64,000 nt of DNA from Prostheceraeus crozeri (lineage: Eukaryota > Platyhelminthes > Polycladida > Euryleptidae). A program made the translations under genes and the position numbers. Positions 26,901 to 41,900 of this stretch are shown here, piece by piece. The first letter of the stretch is position 1. Each line of letters starts with the position of its first letter. Location: positions 1 through 64,000 of the forward strand of contig CAJQUW010007404.1 in the NCBI GenBank assembly GCA_907163375.1, given 5' to 3'. A model generated the notes under the pieces. It saw only the letters and a program-made list of their open reading frames with translations. It was not told the origin of the DNA and did not search any database.

Positions 26901-29900
26901 GCCTCATTATGATAGCAAACTGTTGTTACAGCAATTGTTGACTGTCTTCTTGTCGATGCTTTTCTGTCGCTTATTGAAATTGTTTCTTGTTAGAGGTAGT
27001 TTTATAACATCTAGAGGGTATTACAAGTAAATATAGTTTTAAAATGTTTACCGATCCATCGCATAAAAACTTGAAGAAAAAAAACTTAAAAAACTATTTA
27101 GCAAATTTTATGAAATTGATAAAAACCTTTTCTGCCTGAAAAATTAACTGTTTTGTCGAGCTCTGGTTATCACCATTTCGGACATCACGGAGACTACTTC
27201 ATGGATGAAAGGCCAAATGTGACGTGTGTGAGAAGGTGCATGATATGCGGCAGTGAAACATGACCCATGAATGTCGAAGATCAGCAAAGAATGATGAAAG
27301 CAGAACGCATGATGGAATACGCACGTCCGTGCGTTACAGTGGCCTTTTGACTTCCAGGGTCGAAGGAGGGATTGATATTAAATATTTTAAAGTGATCAAT
27401 ATTTCAGACTAATTTGGCATGATATGGTGCAATTTTCATGGATAAAGTCGCATTGCTTCATGATGAGAAATAGCGAGTATGTGTCAAAACGTCGTGCGCT
27501 ATTAATGGAATTGCCCTTTTCTGTTTTCTTTGCTCAAGCATTTCTTATCCCTTTTTTCAATTTAACAACTTATTAAAATGTGCCGGCAGCTTCATAAGCT
27601 GCTTTGACGAGTAAATCGACCTGCAATGGCAGTAACAAATTATTCTTAAGTCTACTTAGTTGCATGCTTGCTGCTTAAATTTGCCGACAGCGAATCCATT
27701 TCTTGAAAGTATTGGAAGCGTTTTGAAAGGATTATTGGTTCATTTGTCTCTATCTGCTCTCGTTTTATAAATAAAATATGCCTATCAGCTAGTCATACTC
27801 CCCAATAACTGGGATCTCAATGACAGTTTAAACATTGCGTATTTATAAGCATATCGAAGCTAAAAACAAACTCAAAACCGCAATTTCAGAAAACATATTT
27901 GAATGCACGGATTCAAGATTCTGTTTAAGAACTATCTTCTACAACCATTTTCTATCAGTAGTATAAATCTCATTTTAAAAAGCGTGGCATCAAACCATAT
28001 TTGAAAACAATGTCTTGATTGAATGTGCAAATCATGGTTCTAAGGCAGTGTTGAGGCAGTTTTAAAATGTTGTTTTCAATTAGACATTTAAAAAAACTGA
28101 TTCTTTAGCCCCTTGACAATGCAGCTATTTAACTGATATTGGAAACCTGATCATATTTAGAAATACAATAGACGATAATTGTGCCTTGCACGTGTGTATT
28201 AAATATTGAGTATTGTTTCATATATATGCAACAATGTACCATAGCATCATGTCCATCTAAATATCAAGAAGGCATTTAGGAAAGCTGGACAAATGCTATT
28301 AAAGCAAGCATTTATTAGTTTGCATAAGCGAGTTTTGCATCAAACGTCGTAATTCGGTAATTTTTGGAAAAATACTTTCAACCAAAAGGATTTAAAAATG
28401 TTATAAAACACGCATTGTTTTGTCAATCTTAGCCATGACACAGGATTCAAGGCATGGTAGCCACAGTTGCTAAAAAATGCAAGTCTATATCTTAACCACA
28501 AGGATTCAAGTGAACTTTATACTTAATATTTCAAGCTGATGAAAATTTCAGCTGAGTTCATCTCTCTATTACAATCCAACAAATTCGAAGACACACGGAT
28601 ATGACAACCCGCATCACATACATGTTCAGAATATTACAGCCGATGAGAAAGAAAAATTATTTTTTTCATCTGATTTGCGTGTGATGATTTAAGTTGGTTA
28701 AATAATTTTTGTTAAAACAATGAGTAGGGTATAGGCCAACCCAAGTCGCATATTAAGGGATCAACCCAATAAAAGGAATCTTGGGTCACGTCATTGTTGT
28801 CCATGACGACATGACTGACTGATTATTGGTGCAGTCTTGAAATAACACTGATATAGTACACGACAGTCTACGATAATGCAGTTATTAAATCGGAAATGCA
28901 TGCGGTATTTGCATCAATCTAATACACTCTTAATCCGTCGAATCTGTGATCTACAGGGTTGCCATGCATGAATTACTGGAAGAATGCATCCTTGAAGCGA
29001 AAATCAATGTTTTGTTACAGTGAACATGACAACATGCGTGATTTTGAGCCCCTGCATCTTCCTGCTATCGGGTTATATGGAGAAAATTGTGCTGTTATGT
29101 GTCCTAAACCAAATATTACTGTACATCAATAGAAAAGTGCATCCCCAATGAACATTATTTCTTTATCCGTTTTCCAACACTTACAGAGACATGACAACAA
29201 CTTATCTGCAGCAATATCTTGAAAATTCAGACGGAAAATTCGTGACAAACATGGTAGATTATATAAAGCCTAAAAATGTGATAAACAGGTTTAAAGGGAA
29301 GGCATGCAGTTTTATATTTTGTGTACTAAACGACGGTACACTTTTTTTATTAATGACGTTTCGCTATTCCTATAACGCAACAATTTGAATTGATTGGTCT
29401 CATTTGTATCTTTTAAAAAACCAACATACATGAATTGAATATTTTCTTATGATCACTTAACACTAGAATGGTCAACAAATAATACAACCTAGAATGGTCA
29501 TAGCATCAATTTTGATATCACAAACATTTTCTAGGCTGTATGCTCTACATTTTCTAGGCTGAAGAATGAAATGCTGCTGTCCCGATCTCTTCATTCATCC
29601 CGAATTCTTCCCGATTTATTTTGACTGCTTTAATATTTATGGTATTTCTCATATTTCACATAGACATATTTGCCATCATTGTTGCATTTATTGCACTTTC
29701 TTTTACATAGTCTATAATATCATACAGAAAAATTTTAATTGTAGTAGGAGACGTGAAAAAATTTGTAATATATACAGAGTGGCAAATAAGTTACTATTCA
29801 GTTACTTAATGCTAAAGACTGTTGACTAGATATCTACAGCAAGTGCCAGGATAATCCTTTACGTCTCCCATATTATATGAATATCTTTTTGATAATCTCA

Positions 29901-32900
29901 TAGAAATATGCTATCAAAAATGTGCATTCCTTCTAGAGCGATATCTTTTCCCACTGAAACAAATAAAAATGTCCGAACTGTAGCATTCCACCTCACCTCA
30001 GTGCTTTGTGGCACCTATACTTGTGCGCAGAGTATACAAGGTGCTTCACTTACTTGGGCCGCTCTTCCAATGAATATTGAATAACGTTTCTGCATGTCTA
30101 TTGAAAGGCAATTATTGATTTGATTAGTTGCTGTCATGAATGAAATGATGAGGGAGTTAGATGTCTATGATTTTCACGAACACAATGAAATTTTTAAATT
30201 CAGTTAGATTCTACTCTCATCATAAAGACAAAAGCACGGCACAGCATCACTTTCAACACTCGAGATGGAAGACTTCACAAATGAAGAGATCGCGACCGTT
30301 GTCTCGTATGCAATAACTTTTGATAATTGTGAAGAAGCACTAAGGCAATTCACCACAAAATTCAACAAGGAAGGACCCCACGTCAGGACATTACGCAAAT
30401 GGCGTCAACGTTTTTAGAGACCCTATCCGTTCATCCAAGGAAGAGTGGAGCCGATCAAAGTCATCGCCGTGTGTCGGATGAACAGCGTCAATCCGTGATA
30501 AATTCATTCCATGATGAACCCTGCAGCTCTCAACGGCAGGTGTCTCGCGAAGTTGGCGTTTCCTTGCCATCGGTCAACCGCATTCTCAAAAGCGAAGGTC
30601 TTCGACCATGGAAGTTCACTCCAGTTCAGCAGTTGAAAGACACGAACTATCCAAAGAGACATTTCTTCTGCTCTCAAATTATTCAGCGCGAAGAAGAGCG
30701 TCCGAGTTGGAGCAACAACATCGTCTTCAGCGACGAGGCCAGCTTCCACCTGAACGGCCAGGTGAACTTGCACAACTCTTTTTATTATGCCTCCGAAAAT
30801 CCGCGATTGACGACGGAAAAGCCCATGGTCAGCAGCAATCACTTTCTGGGTGATGATCTCGCATCAACACGGAGTGACCTATCGTGTGATCCACGACACT
30901 GATAATTCTGAAAACTACGCCTCTTTACTGGAAGAATGTGTTGTTCCCTTCATCCAGCCAAGGAGATCGCTGATATTTCAACAAGATGGTACTCCTGCGC
31001 ATTTCTCATTGCGTGCGCGGGCCTTTTTGGATACCAAACTCCGCAATCGATGGATCGGTCGGGGTAGCTCCTTCCTTGAATGGACTCCCCGCAGCCCTGA
31101 TCTCACGATTGATGATTTCTGGCTGTGGGGTTGTGTTCGAAACAGTGTCTACGGTGCACCAAGACCAATGTCGTTGTAAGAACTGGAGTCAAGGATATCC
31201 GATTTCTTAGACAGAATAGACATTCGTGAAGTGCGAAAGTGCCATGATTCTTTTCGGAAGCGGTGCCGACTGTGTTACTCAAATATTGGCCGCTAAATCG
31301 AAAATCTCTTGTAATATTGCTGATTTTATTGTTGAATTACATTAATGACTCACTTTTGTCATGTTTTTCATGATTGTTGTCTCAGAAGACAAGGGGAAAG
31401 CTTAGATATATTCATCCAAAGAGCGGCCCAAGTAAGTGAAACACCCTGTACAATGCAGTCATTACAATTTATAACGGATGCTGTATAAATTATCCTCTGG
31501 ACTGACACAAGTCATTGTCATCATGAATATTAAAAAAATGCTACACGAACTGAAGTTAGAAGATCTGCTTTCCCATGAGTTTTCTGACATGCACAAGTTC
31601 TTTCACAACATCCCATATGCAGAAGTCCATTGTCGTGAAATCATGTGATAGAAGTGACCATTCAATGCTCCCATATCGTCACATCCATCTGTCTGTAAAA
31701 ACAGCATAGACAATTTGTTAATGCTGTTGCGCAATGAGGGGAGCACCATCTTGTTGAGAATAAAGTTCTAGAAAATCCTCTCTGCAGAAGACACGAAGCA
31801 ATAACTACATGTAGAGCTTTCAAATAGATTTCCAGCTTTCGAGAAATCAAATATCGCAGGAACTACGACTCCTGGAGAAATGACGGCCCAAAACTGTGAC
31901 ATCAATGACGGGTCAGGCAAATGCCTTTTGATTGTTGATGGATTTTCAGAGTTCCAGTATTTACAGTCACATCGATTGACATGGCTCGACAGTTTGAACT
32001 GCGTAGTTGATAGTCTTATACGGGAGGGTGCTCATGGTGAGGATGAGAAAAAAATACGGAACTACCTTTAGTCGCGGCTTTAATAAAATCGAATAGCTAA
32101 AAGTATTTACGCGGCAAACGTTTCGCGACGCAGTCGCTGCCTCAGTGCAGTAAAAAAAGGGTAAAAGCAGCCAGAGCGAGTGGTTTATATACATGTATCA
32201 GGGTGATAATACCGTAGACAGAGTATCTCTCAGTCAACCAGCTCGTCTTTGCGGTTTGACTGTGGTCTCATCTCTGATGTAGCGAGCTTCAGCCAGACGA
32301 TTTTCAAGAGGTGAACTATGCTTTTGGCAATGATATTGATTGTGAAATCGAAAATGTCAAGGTTACTGTCGTAGTCATTTATCGAATGTTCGGAGAGGGT
32401 ACTAGTATTGTTCTGCAAGCGTAAAATACGTTCATGCTCCTCGAAACGAATAATGAAAAGCCTATTAGTTTGCCCAATATAACTTTTGCTACTATGTTTA
32501 CAATCAAATTCGTAAACCACAAAGCGCACATCGCAGGGATAAGGGTTGTCGAGAAGATAACAGAGAGTACAGCTTACATGTTTTTTTCGATTTCACAATC
32601 AATATCATTGCCAAACATAGTTCGCCTCTTGAAAATCGTCTGACTGAAGCTCGCTACATCAGAGATGAGACCACAGTCGAACCGCAAAGACGAGCTGGTT
32701 GACTGAGAGATACCCTGTCTACGGTATTATCACCCTGATACATGTATATAAACCACTCGCTCTGGCTGCTTTTACCCTTTTTTTACTGCACTGAGGCAGC
32801 GGCTGCGTCGCGAAACGTTTGCCGCGTAAATACTTTTAGCTATTCGATTTTATTAAAGCCGTTACTAAAGGGAGTTCCGTATTTCGTTTCATCAGACGGC

Positions 32901-35900
32901 CCAATTTTCACAGTGATTTGCGAACACTTCACAAACTTGTTAGCGGTCATCACTCACTATCGTCTTCCGTCAGACCGTTGATCAGTTGAGGTATGTAAGG
33001 GCGATAGTTCATTTCTCCCAGGATGGATTGAATAGATTTTCTATTAGATGAAGGTCGAACTGATATTTAAGGGGTTTCGATAAGTGCTTGAGCGATCAAA
33101 TATTGATTATCCAGTGTTGACTGTTGACAGCCACAAGACGTCCAGAAGAGGAGAATATTATTTCATAGATCCAGTGGTATCAAGCATGGCTCTGATCTGA
33201 TAAATCGTAGCCCGGTTTGGAGGAGGAGAGTTGAAAGGCTTATTACACTGATTTATTTCTCTCACAGAGTTATCCAATTTCCTATAAACTCTTCAAAAAC
33301 GAAAACTCGCTTTTCACGAGACAATTAATTTTAGATATATTACATGGGACATTAAGATTCATAGATTCAAAAATGTCTTCGTATCTTACAAATATTGCAT
33401 TTCACATTGAAAGTATATTTAGACATCATTGATTTATGAAGAGAAATCTGCTCTTACAATGGTAGAAGGACAGATATCGTTGATATTTTCTTCAACATTA
33501 AGTGTATAGTAACTTATTTGCCACTCCGTATTTTCAACTGACTTTCTTTGGAATCGCAAGCATGGTCAGATGTTACATTATTCGACATATCGAAGAAAAT
33601 GTTGTGAGAGAATTCTTCTTTACTTCCTCTTTGACGTGAAAAGTAACAGAAGTGCCCACTCCGTAACAAATTAGCTCATATGTAGGATGCTTTTAGATCA
33701 TTCAGAGGCAAGTGCTTTTTTAATTTCACCCCGTCTAAGTCCTCCATCGTAAATGCATCAGTAGGACCTATTTCAATAGAATACCTGTTCGTTCACTGCA
33801 ACATATGATGTAGAATCCTTTGAACTACAAACAGCTTCCTTGTACCGTATGCAGATATTGCACTGCCTGACATTGGTACAAGTTTGAGCATGAACCCGTG
33901 ATATGTTTCACCGATCTCCCTAGTGAACTTTTGCCATCCATCTTGTGCGGATTCTTCCAAATACGCACAAGTCTGATGCATTTAAGATGTCTCTTATCAC
34001 GTCACGGGCTTACATGCATCATTATCACTGTAAATGACACCCATGATGCTGGCCTTGTGTGACACCCATTCTTCCTATCGGCGACAAGCGATTTCTTCAA
34101 GCGACAACTTTTTTCCCACCATCTTGAAGTCGACGATTGCATGTACTTATCATGATGCTCTCATAAAAGCTTTACTCTGACAGTCGCGACATTGTGTGAA
34201 TATGAATTGGCTTTCGTTTACAACATGCAGACATCGGACCCATCGAATATTGAATGCAACAGGGTATTAAGATTTATGCGAACTATTTCAAAATCAATAT
34301 CATCGCCGAGCTATAATTGACATTGAAGTCGCTCATGCGCAATTTTCGAATGACTCAATTCTGCTACAAATCGTTTTTGGATGCATTTAATTCACTGCGG
34401 TTTGACTATTAGTTCGGCGGTGTATTAGTCGTGCTTCAGCAGTATTCATATAGAGTAGGTCTAAATGAAGTTGTACTGCATCCACGGCAGCATTTATCGA
34501 GCAGCATTTGTCGATAGTTTTTGCGTCTGTTGAGAATTGATGAGTACTAAAAATTATTGTGATAAAAGTTTCGTGTCAAAATTGATACTATGACCATTCT
34601 AGTACTAAGATTAATGTTACTTTTTAATCTAGTATACATAGTCCTATTTTTGTTCGACGATTGAAGCGCCCTTGTATTTACAAACATCAAGAAAAAGATA
34701 CGGAATATGCATGTAGGGGATAGGCATGCGAACTGACTACATGGCTCTGTGCCCCACTTTTGATGGCCCCTGGCGGCTCACTTTCTCTTTAGCAGTTTTT
34801 CAGACTAACTACAAAATGAGTTGAATTTTTTATTGATCAGATTATTGCTTTTGCTAGAAGATTGAAAAAATACTGATTTATCTATTTTTATATTCAGCCT
34901 GCATATGGATATTGGCTATACGTTATCATTTTCCATACGATATGATAAGATTTCTTCATTATTGATTTTCTGTAAATCAATCCTTGTGCATGCGGATCAT
35001 TAAGATAAACTTAGCACTTGCTTATTATTTCAACGACTTTCTTATGCTTTTCTTGACACTCTATTTACATTTTTACGTGAGAAATTGTAACACATGCAAA
35101 ATAGTGACAGTCAACATGTCCAAACTGGTGGATAATGCTTGTGTTTCACCACATTTCAATAGCATGCATGAAGCGAGTAGCTGAGGTGGCATAGATTCAT
35201 CAAATATTCTTTATACACAAAAATATATTGATCTAAAATAAATTCTTACCAGCTGCGGCAACACGCGCTTGCTTCTCAGCATTTTCTTTCGCAGCTTTTT
35301 CTCGCTCAATGGCAATATTTTTCAGACTTTGTGCAATGTATCGTTGAAAGAACTGACTTGTTTTTGAAAGGAATGGAGTAGTGTCAGTATCGGGGAATTC
35401 TTGCTTGAAATCATACAGATCGTTCAGGCCTTCGTGGGTCATTTCTTTAGTTCCAACTTTCCGAAATATTTCATTCAGTCGTTCATTGGCAGCTTGAGCA
35501 GATAGACGACTTCGGGGCTGTGGAATAGAAAGGATTATAAATTTCTGCCGTTTTACTCCTTCTTATTGTGAGAAATTATATTCCTTTGTCCAAATAATGC
35601 TTAGTTAGAACTTCCTCCCAAATGAACATGTATACAAACCCCCACCCTTTCTAGGGTATCATGACTCACATCAGATAACAAATTAGGAGATATCTTACAA
35701 AATTCTTACATAAATAGCAAATGAAAGATTCTTCCATATTCCACAACAGGCGATCTGGAGAAAGTTAACAATTGCAGAATTTGTAATTTACAAATTCTTT
35801 ATCATCTACTTATCATAAAAAATATTAGAACATAAAAAACGAAAGAACATTAATGCCAATGCAGTTTTTTGTATTGAGACATAGTAACTAAGTTATAAAA

Positions 35901-38900
35901 ATAACACGTTCGCATTCTTATTAATTGAAGCAGATCTTTAATCATTTGAAATTGCGTCATAGAAGCACACGCTAATCGGATAGTTATTCTACTTTAGAAA
36001 ATGGTTTGGCGTTCATCAAGCTTCTATAAAATATGCCATTCAGATTCATTACGACGCAAAAAAGTAGTTGCTCATAATGCCTGCTGTGACACTTAAATTA
36101 AAATGTTCGCATCAATACTTGTCAAAAACAATATTAGTCACGGGTTTAGATTAGGTCTGAGCAAACTACAGTACAATATATTGTACTGACATCTTGACCT
36201 TGTAAAATTGGTTTTCATTTGCATTAAACTCTGACATTTAGAAAAAACTTTGATACGTACAACAATGCCAACCCTACACTGCTTATTATAAACGCTGACT
36301 AATGACAGTGTCATGAATGATGCATTAAGTTTCATTGTGGTATCTACGACAGCAAAACATCTCTGTGTCTGATGATCGTGAACCAAAAAGTAGCAAACCT
36401 TTCCCATTATTTCAAGTGGAAGACGGAACCTCCTCAATGAATGTGGGCAATTAATTCAGTGTTAGAGTTGGAAATGGAAGAGCATTGGTGCAAGCTAGAT
36501 TGCATTAATGGCATACCCGCAAATTGCAAAATACAGAGCAATCTCCATCAAAAAAATTAGGTACCGATATGTAAATAATAAATATCCAAAACTTCTTATC
36601 CTATCTATTGAATTTCTTATAACGCGCAGTATCAGGATTCATCCAAATATTTTGAATTCGAAAAGTAAGAAGATAAAATGAGGCTTCCCGATCCTAGGTG
36701 CGGGTTGATGGAATAATTTCTCACGCTTATTTCAAATGACCAGTAAATTAAATCAATACCGGCTCATCTGAAAATATGTGAACGTGCTAATTCACCATTT
36801 AAATATTCTCAATACTTGTTTCTCCATAACTCGGATTACCAAAGAAGATTACCTAATATTTATATTTTTTCGATAATACGATAAGAAGATGATATCAGTA
36901 GATGCTGAAATGTATTTTTCTAGTCAATCGCATTCACTGATCAACATCTAATTATCTAATGTCTCGGGAATTTCACATTTCTACTAGACGGATTACTCAC
37001 TCATATTTAAATAAACACTCGAAAATTAATCAAGATTGTGTCTTTATAAAGTACATAATGATAAAGAAAATAAGCTTTAAAAACTACAAAAATATTACTC
37101 TTCAGCGGTCATTACAGACAAAATTAAAGACAATTAGAAAATTCGAAAATACAAATTAAAAGCGCATGAAAGCTTCGGTGGTGTTTTAAAGTTTGGTATG
37201 ACTTCTAGTTCTATTGATATAATCAAAGGGAGGACTGTTCTTGAAATTATCACTCTACTACCAAAACTAAATCAACCATCAAATGCATTACTTTCGGTAA
37301 AGAACTCGGCCTGTACACCATTCTTGGCTTTAATTGGCTCTGAAAATCGAAAGTGAATAATTATTTCATGATATTCACATTGATTAAAAGCAGATTATCA
37401 TTATTTTAGATCAAGATACAAAGTAATGTCGTGGTGAATGCTATGAATACAGTGTAACATGAATTAAGGCAATGTCTGCAAAATAAGTAGTACAACATTA
37501 TTCCTCGCAATGTTCGAAACGATATTCCTTAAGCTAAAACAAATGAAGTGTCAATCTCTGCTAGTGAAAGTAAACTGTTTCACTGTCAGAAACTTCACTA
37601 ATATCATGACGCAAATATTGAGGGAAGTGGATTTCCAGAAGATCAGATGATTTTTGTCCGAACCGGTAGATAAATCCAGCTCTTCCATCGAAATTCGTTT
37701 TATTGCGTGCTTCAAGTGAACATAATCATCACATTCAACGATGATCGACAATACTGGCGAAAGACCAGATTTTTTCTATACAACAAAGCTTGATATCAGG
37801 TCGACCAATAATTTCGCATTCTAAAATGATTGATTTATTGCATCTTAGTTCTTCATCAACAATTGTCATGGCGTCCATTTAAAGACAAAAATATTGTTGA
37901 TCTGCAGTCAATAACTTTAGGGCCAATTTCCTTTAATTGAGTGATGTTGCATCTCCATAGATGTAAAACTTGGGCTCGACATTGTCTCAATTGGATACAT
38001 TTCGAGATTCATTGTTTGACACATTTTGTCATTTTTGTCATCATCATACAGTAATTGATGTAATGCTTCAGGATTTGTGATCGTGCTTCCTTTTAATCTA
38101 TGAAAATATAATGCAAACAATCAATATAAAACTGTTTCAATTATGATCAGCACTCTATTCGTCTAGTGTCATAATATAATTGATGAAGATAATAAATCCC
38201 ACATGCTGTTCTCGGTAATTATCTTTTTAATGCCAATTTTTTTTCGAATCCGAAACAATGCGAATCATGCAGTCAGTTAATTACATGTACAAAAAGAAGA
38301 TCTTAGTAGACCAAACAATCCACAACAAAACACTTCGAGAGATTACATTAAATATGCGTCAAACAATTTCCAAACTGTGCAAGAATTTAAGGGAAATTAC
38401 ATACGCATACGCTGATTTCTCATTGCAGACGACAATTTATTGTCCATTGCCTGAGCCGTAAGTCTTCCTTTTCTAGAAAAGCGATATGGTATACCGAATC
38501 GTTTTCATAAGTATTCATAAGTATTCATCGTTTTCCGTGTATTTCTGAGTTTCTGTGTAATTGGATAAATATGATTATCTAATTCATCGCAAAGTAACAT
38601 CCTTTTTCTAGATGCTGTGTCGTTTCTCCATCTACTATTGATCAGCTTCGCGTAATCAACTCATTGCGTGTACCACGTGAAATGTTGAAGTCCAATGATT
38701 CGTGTGTTTTGCGCGATTAATGTGAAAACAATATCCCATATTTTCAATTTGCTTATAAAAAGCTTTGTGACACAAATTGTAGCTTAACTTCTATGCACAT
38801 TATCACCACAAAAATTCTGGATCGCACATATACTGGTGCGTGCAAATTCTGATATCCAGCTGGTTGTATCAAGTGGTCCTGTTCTCATTTGACCGATCGT

Positions 38901-41900
38901 TTTCACTGTGTCTTCAATTGGTCAGTTGCTGGTACAAGCAGTGCATCACAGGATTCTTTCTTGAGGACCATTACCTTTTACTTTATGTTGCGGGTACATT
39001 AAGGGATTTTCATCCAAAACTTACGAGTATATTTGTATGTATGCTGATGATATTTGTGAGATTATTCCGATTTCTAAATTTGAAAGTGACATTATGAGCT
39101 CGTGCGATTGAGTCACTCAATCTATCTATCTCTCTTTTGCTATCAATCTTTTGATAAGTGGTCTTTTTCAAATAATTTCCTACTAAATGAGACGAAATGA
39201 GACGAAAGTTAAAACCTTTCTGTATCAGCAAAAGTGCTTCAAAGTGTGATGTCCATTTCCATTCACAATAGTCGCACAGTAATAAGATTTTAAGTGTTAT
39301 ATGGTGTGACAGTTTGATTTGGAGTATTGAGATTTCCGCAATATGTTCAAAATTTGCTCAAGGAGATTGGACATGACAAAAAATTATTGAACCATGATTA
39401 ACTGTAATTTGACTTCAATTGCGTTGCACGAAGCCTTATGTTGTGTGTGGTTATGTGCTGCACTTGGTTGTTTGTCATTCTACATAATATATATAAGATC
39501 GAAATATATATACTTTTTAAAAGCGCCAGAAGACATATTGTACATCCTACTGATAATGCAACAACAATGTCAGCAAATTTCATCAAAATTGCTGCTACAT
39601 TTCAAGTCCTTCCTTGAAAGATACCAATTGACAAGTCATCCAATATATTCAAAGACTTCCAGCAGCGCTGTTTTGTGATTATACCCATCTTGGCTATGAA
39701 AAACATTTCATGGATCTTACATGCGACTTACTGATTTGCTCATGAAATGCCATTTTTGATTTTCATATATTCTCTTTAATGACCTTATTCCTGCTTTCAT
39801 TCTAAAAACAGATCTGCTGAAGTGTGAAAACTCAATTAGATATTCTTCATAATTGAGTCTACATCTTTATATGTTATGATTATCTATTGATTGATGTGTC
39901 GGATCAGGTAAACCCGGGAAAAATTCATTTTCCCCTACATGGATCGCTACATGGAAAGTTCAAGAATAAACCGAAAATTTGAAATTTGAAAAATTGGATA
40001 TAATTTGTAATCAATTTTCTGACAAGAGGCGCTTGATATGTAAAATATAAGGTATGACTGTTTTATTATTTACATATGTCACTAAAATAACTCAAATGAA
40101 AATATCTTTCGGCTAAACACGCACCCTCTAGGCCAAAACTTCTAATGTTTTGATTACAAGCTTATCGCTTTGTAAAAAATGAGAAAAATTAATCAGTAAT
40201 TAATCTTTGATACTGTGCAATTACATACAAAGTATTTATGTGGCATTAATTAATCATTACCGGCTATTCTCATCGTATGTGTTTATTAGCATTAATAGCA
40301 AATGCTTGTTTATGTGAGAATTTTTTAAAAAATTGTACACTATCTTGCCAACTGCAAAAAATCGTTCAAAACAACTCCAAAACCGTTTTCGATCGGGTTA
40401 GGCAGTTGAAAATAAATAGCCGCGTTGACTTGATTCAACACTCTGATGAATTCAGCTGCTTCACTTTTTCAGTGGAACACCATGAAAGCGCATCGATGGA
40501 TAAGTTAGTAATTGGACGCATTGAATTTTTATGACAAAGCTCAACATTTTCAAAGAAAAAGACCAATGACAAAATTTAAATATTCAATTCAGGTGCAGGA
40601 AGCGGTGATGTCCAAGTAACAGTCGAATTTGTTTGTTTAAGTTGATTAACATCGGAAATATTCAACTTTTTTGTACATTTATCACGATCCGTTTAAATAC
40701 AGATTTAAAAGAAAAGTAAGCAATGAGAAATGGCTAAAACACAGATAGCGATGTATGACCATTGCCGACACAACATGTAAAAATAAGAGTCTAGGTGATA
40801 ATGAAAATATCATCGTAAAACATTTTTTTTCAAGAATTCATCAGGAAAAACTAGCTTCATTTTCGACAGAAATTTCTGAGTGATATCAACACCACCTCGA
40901 TTTAACATGCAACCATGGCGTTTAAGACAAGGGACATTGGGAAACCATCATTATAAGATTGGCTTATGAGCATTTTGTATTTCGATATTTGTTAATTTTA
41001 AGTATCGGTAGACATCATCAAGTACTTAAGTTTCTAGATATATGACAGACATTTTCATGCATGCTTAAGCTTGATTGATGATTTCAGACAACTTCCGTTC
41101 AGCGCATAGTTGTCACAAATCATTGGTATCTTGCAATTAACGTCAATGATAATCGAATATATGATTCTGATCTAATAGAAGAACAGTGCAATTCTGACTA
41201 AGAACCGGAAGAGGTAATTTTAAGTTTTGCTGATCTAAGGCGTACAACAATTTTCCGATATATACTCTTCTTAAGTAATAATTTAGAGAAGTGTAGAGAA
41301 CATGTCACCACCAGGTGCATGAATCCAATGAACGTATACACAGAAAAGTTTGCAAATCAGTAACTTTTCTAAGCAAAACTAAAAAAAACTAACTACAGAG
41401 AAGTGCATCGCACCACTCAGAAAAGTCTGCAAACGTCACCACTTTCCACTGCAGGTTAGGACGGTGCTGAAATGATCAGACCATGATATAGCGTTCACGC
41501 TTGCAATGCCTTTCCTACCGACTTCCGATGACTTCGTCAGAGAGATTCGGTCACTCGATCAAAAGGCACTTTAAACCTTTCTAATCACAATTTCAGTGGT
41601 CTGCTAAGTGCGTCGAGAGATTATGCTTGACGATGATGATAACGAAGTCATGTGTTGAATAGATTGCAACAACAAAAGGTGGTAAAATGGCATGTTAAAA
41701 TCCAAACATACGATGTCAAATACATACATCCTCAATTAACTCAAACAACGTATCCTGAAAGCAAAAATGGAATGTCATGACTGGCACACAATAACAGGCT
41801 AACATACTGACGGAATATTGTTTTCTTAAAATCGCAAACTGATATTCAGAAACGACAGATTGACTAATCAGACACTACAACACAAGTTTGATTACAACCG

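Larger units (their letters stand above)
29461..34610. mobile_element. Possible large TTAA-flanked element (piggyBac-like?) hosting nested insertions
   Basis: Left sequence CTAGAATGGTCATAGCATCA (about 29492-29511) is inverted at about 34582-34602, and TTAA abuts both sides (29457-29460; 34611-34614, the latter with 6 extra bases). A second inverted pair, GAGTGGCAAATAAGTTACTA, is at about 29777-29796 and 33507-33526. The mariner-like and Penelope-like elements lie between. No transposase is identifiable, so the class is a guess. Confidence 0.35.

Noticed and set aside
36168-36187. 20-bp perfect palindrome with TACAATATATTGTA
   Set aside because: Isolated, with no neighbouring structure or repeat copy; plausible by chance in AT-rich DNA.
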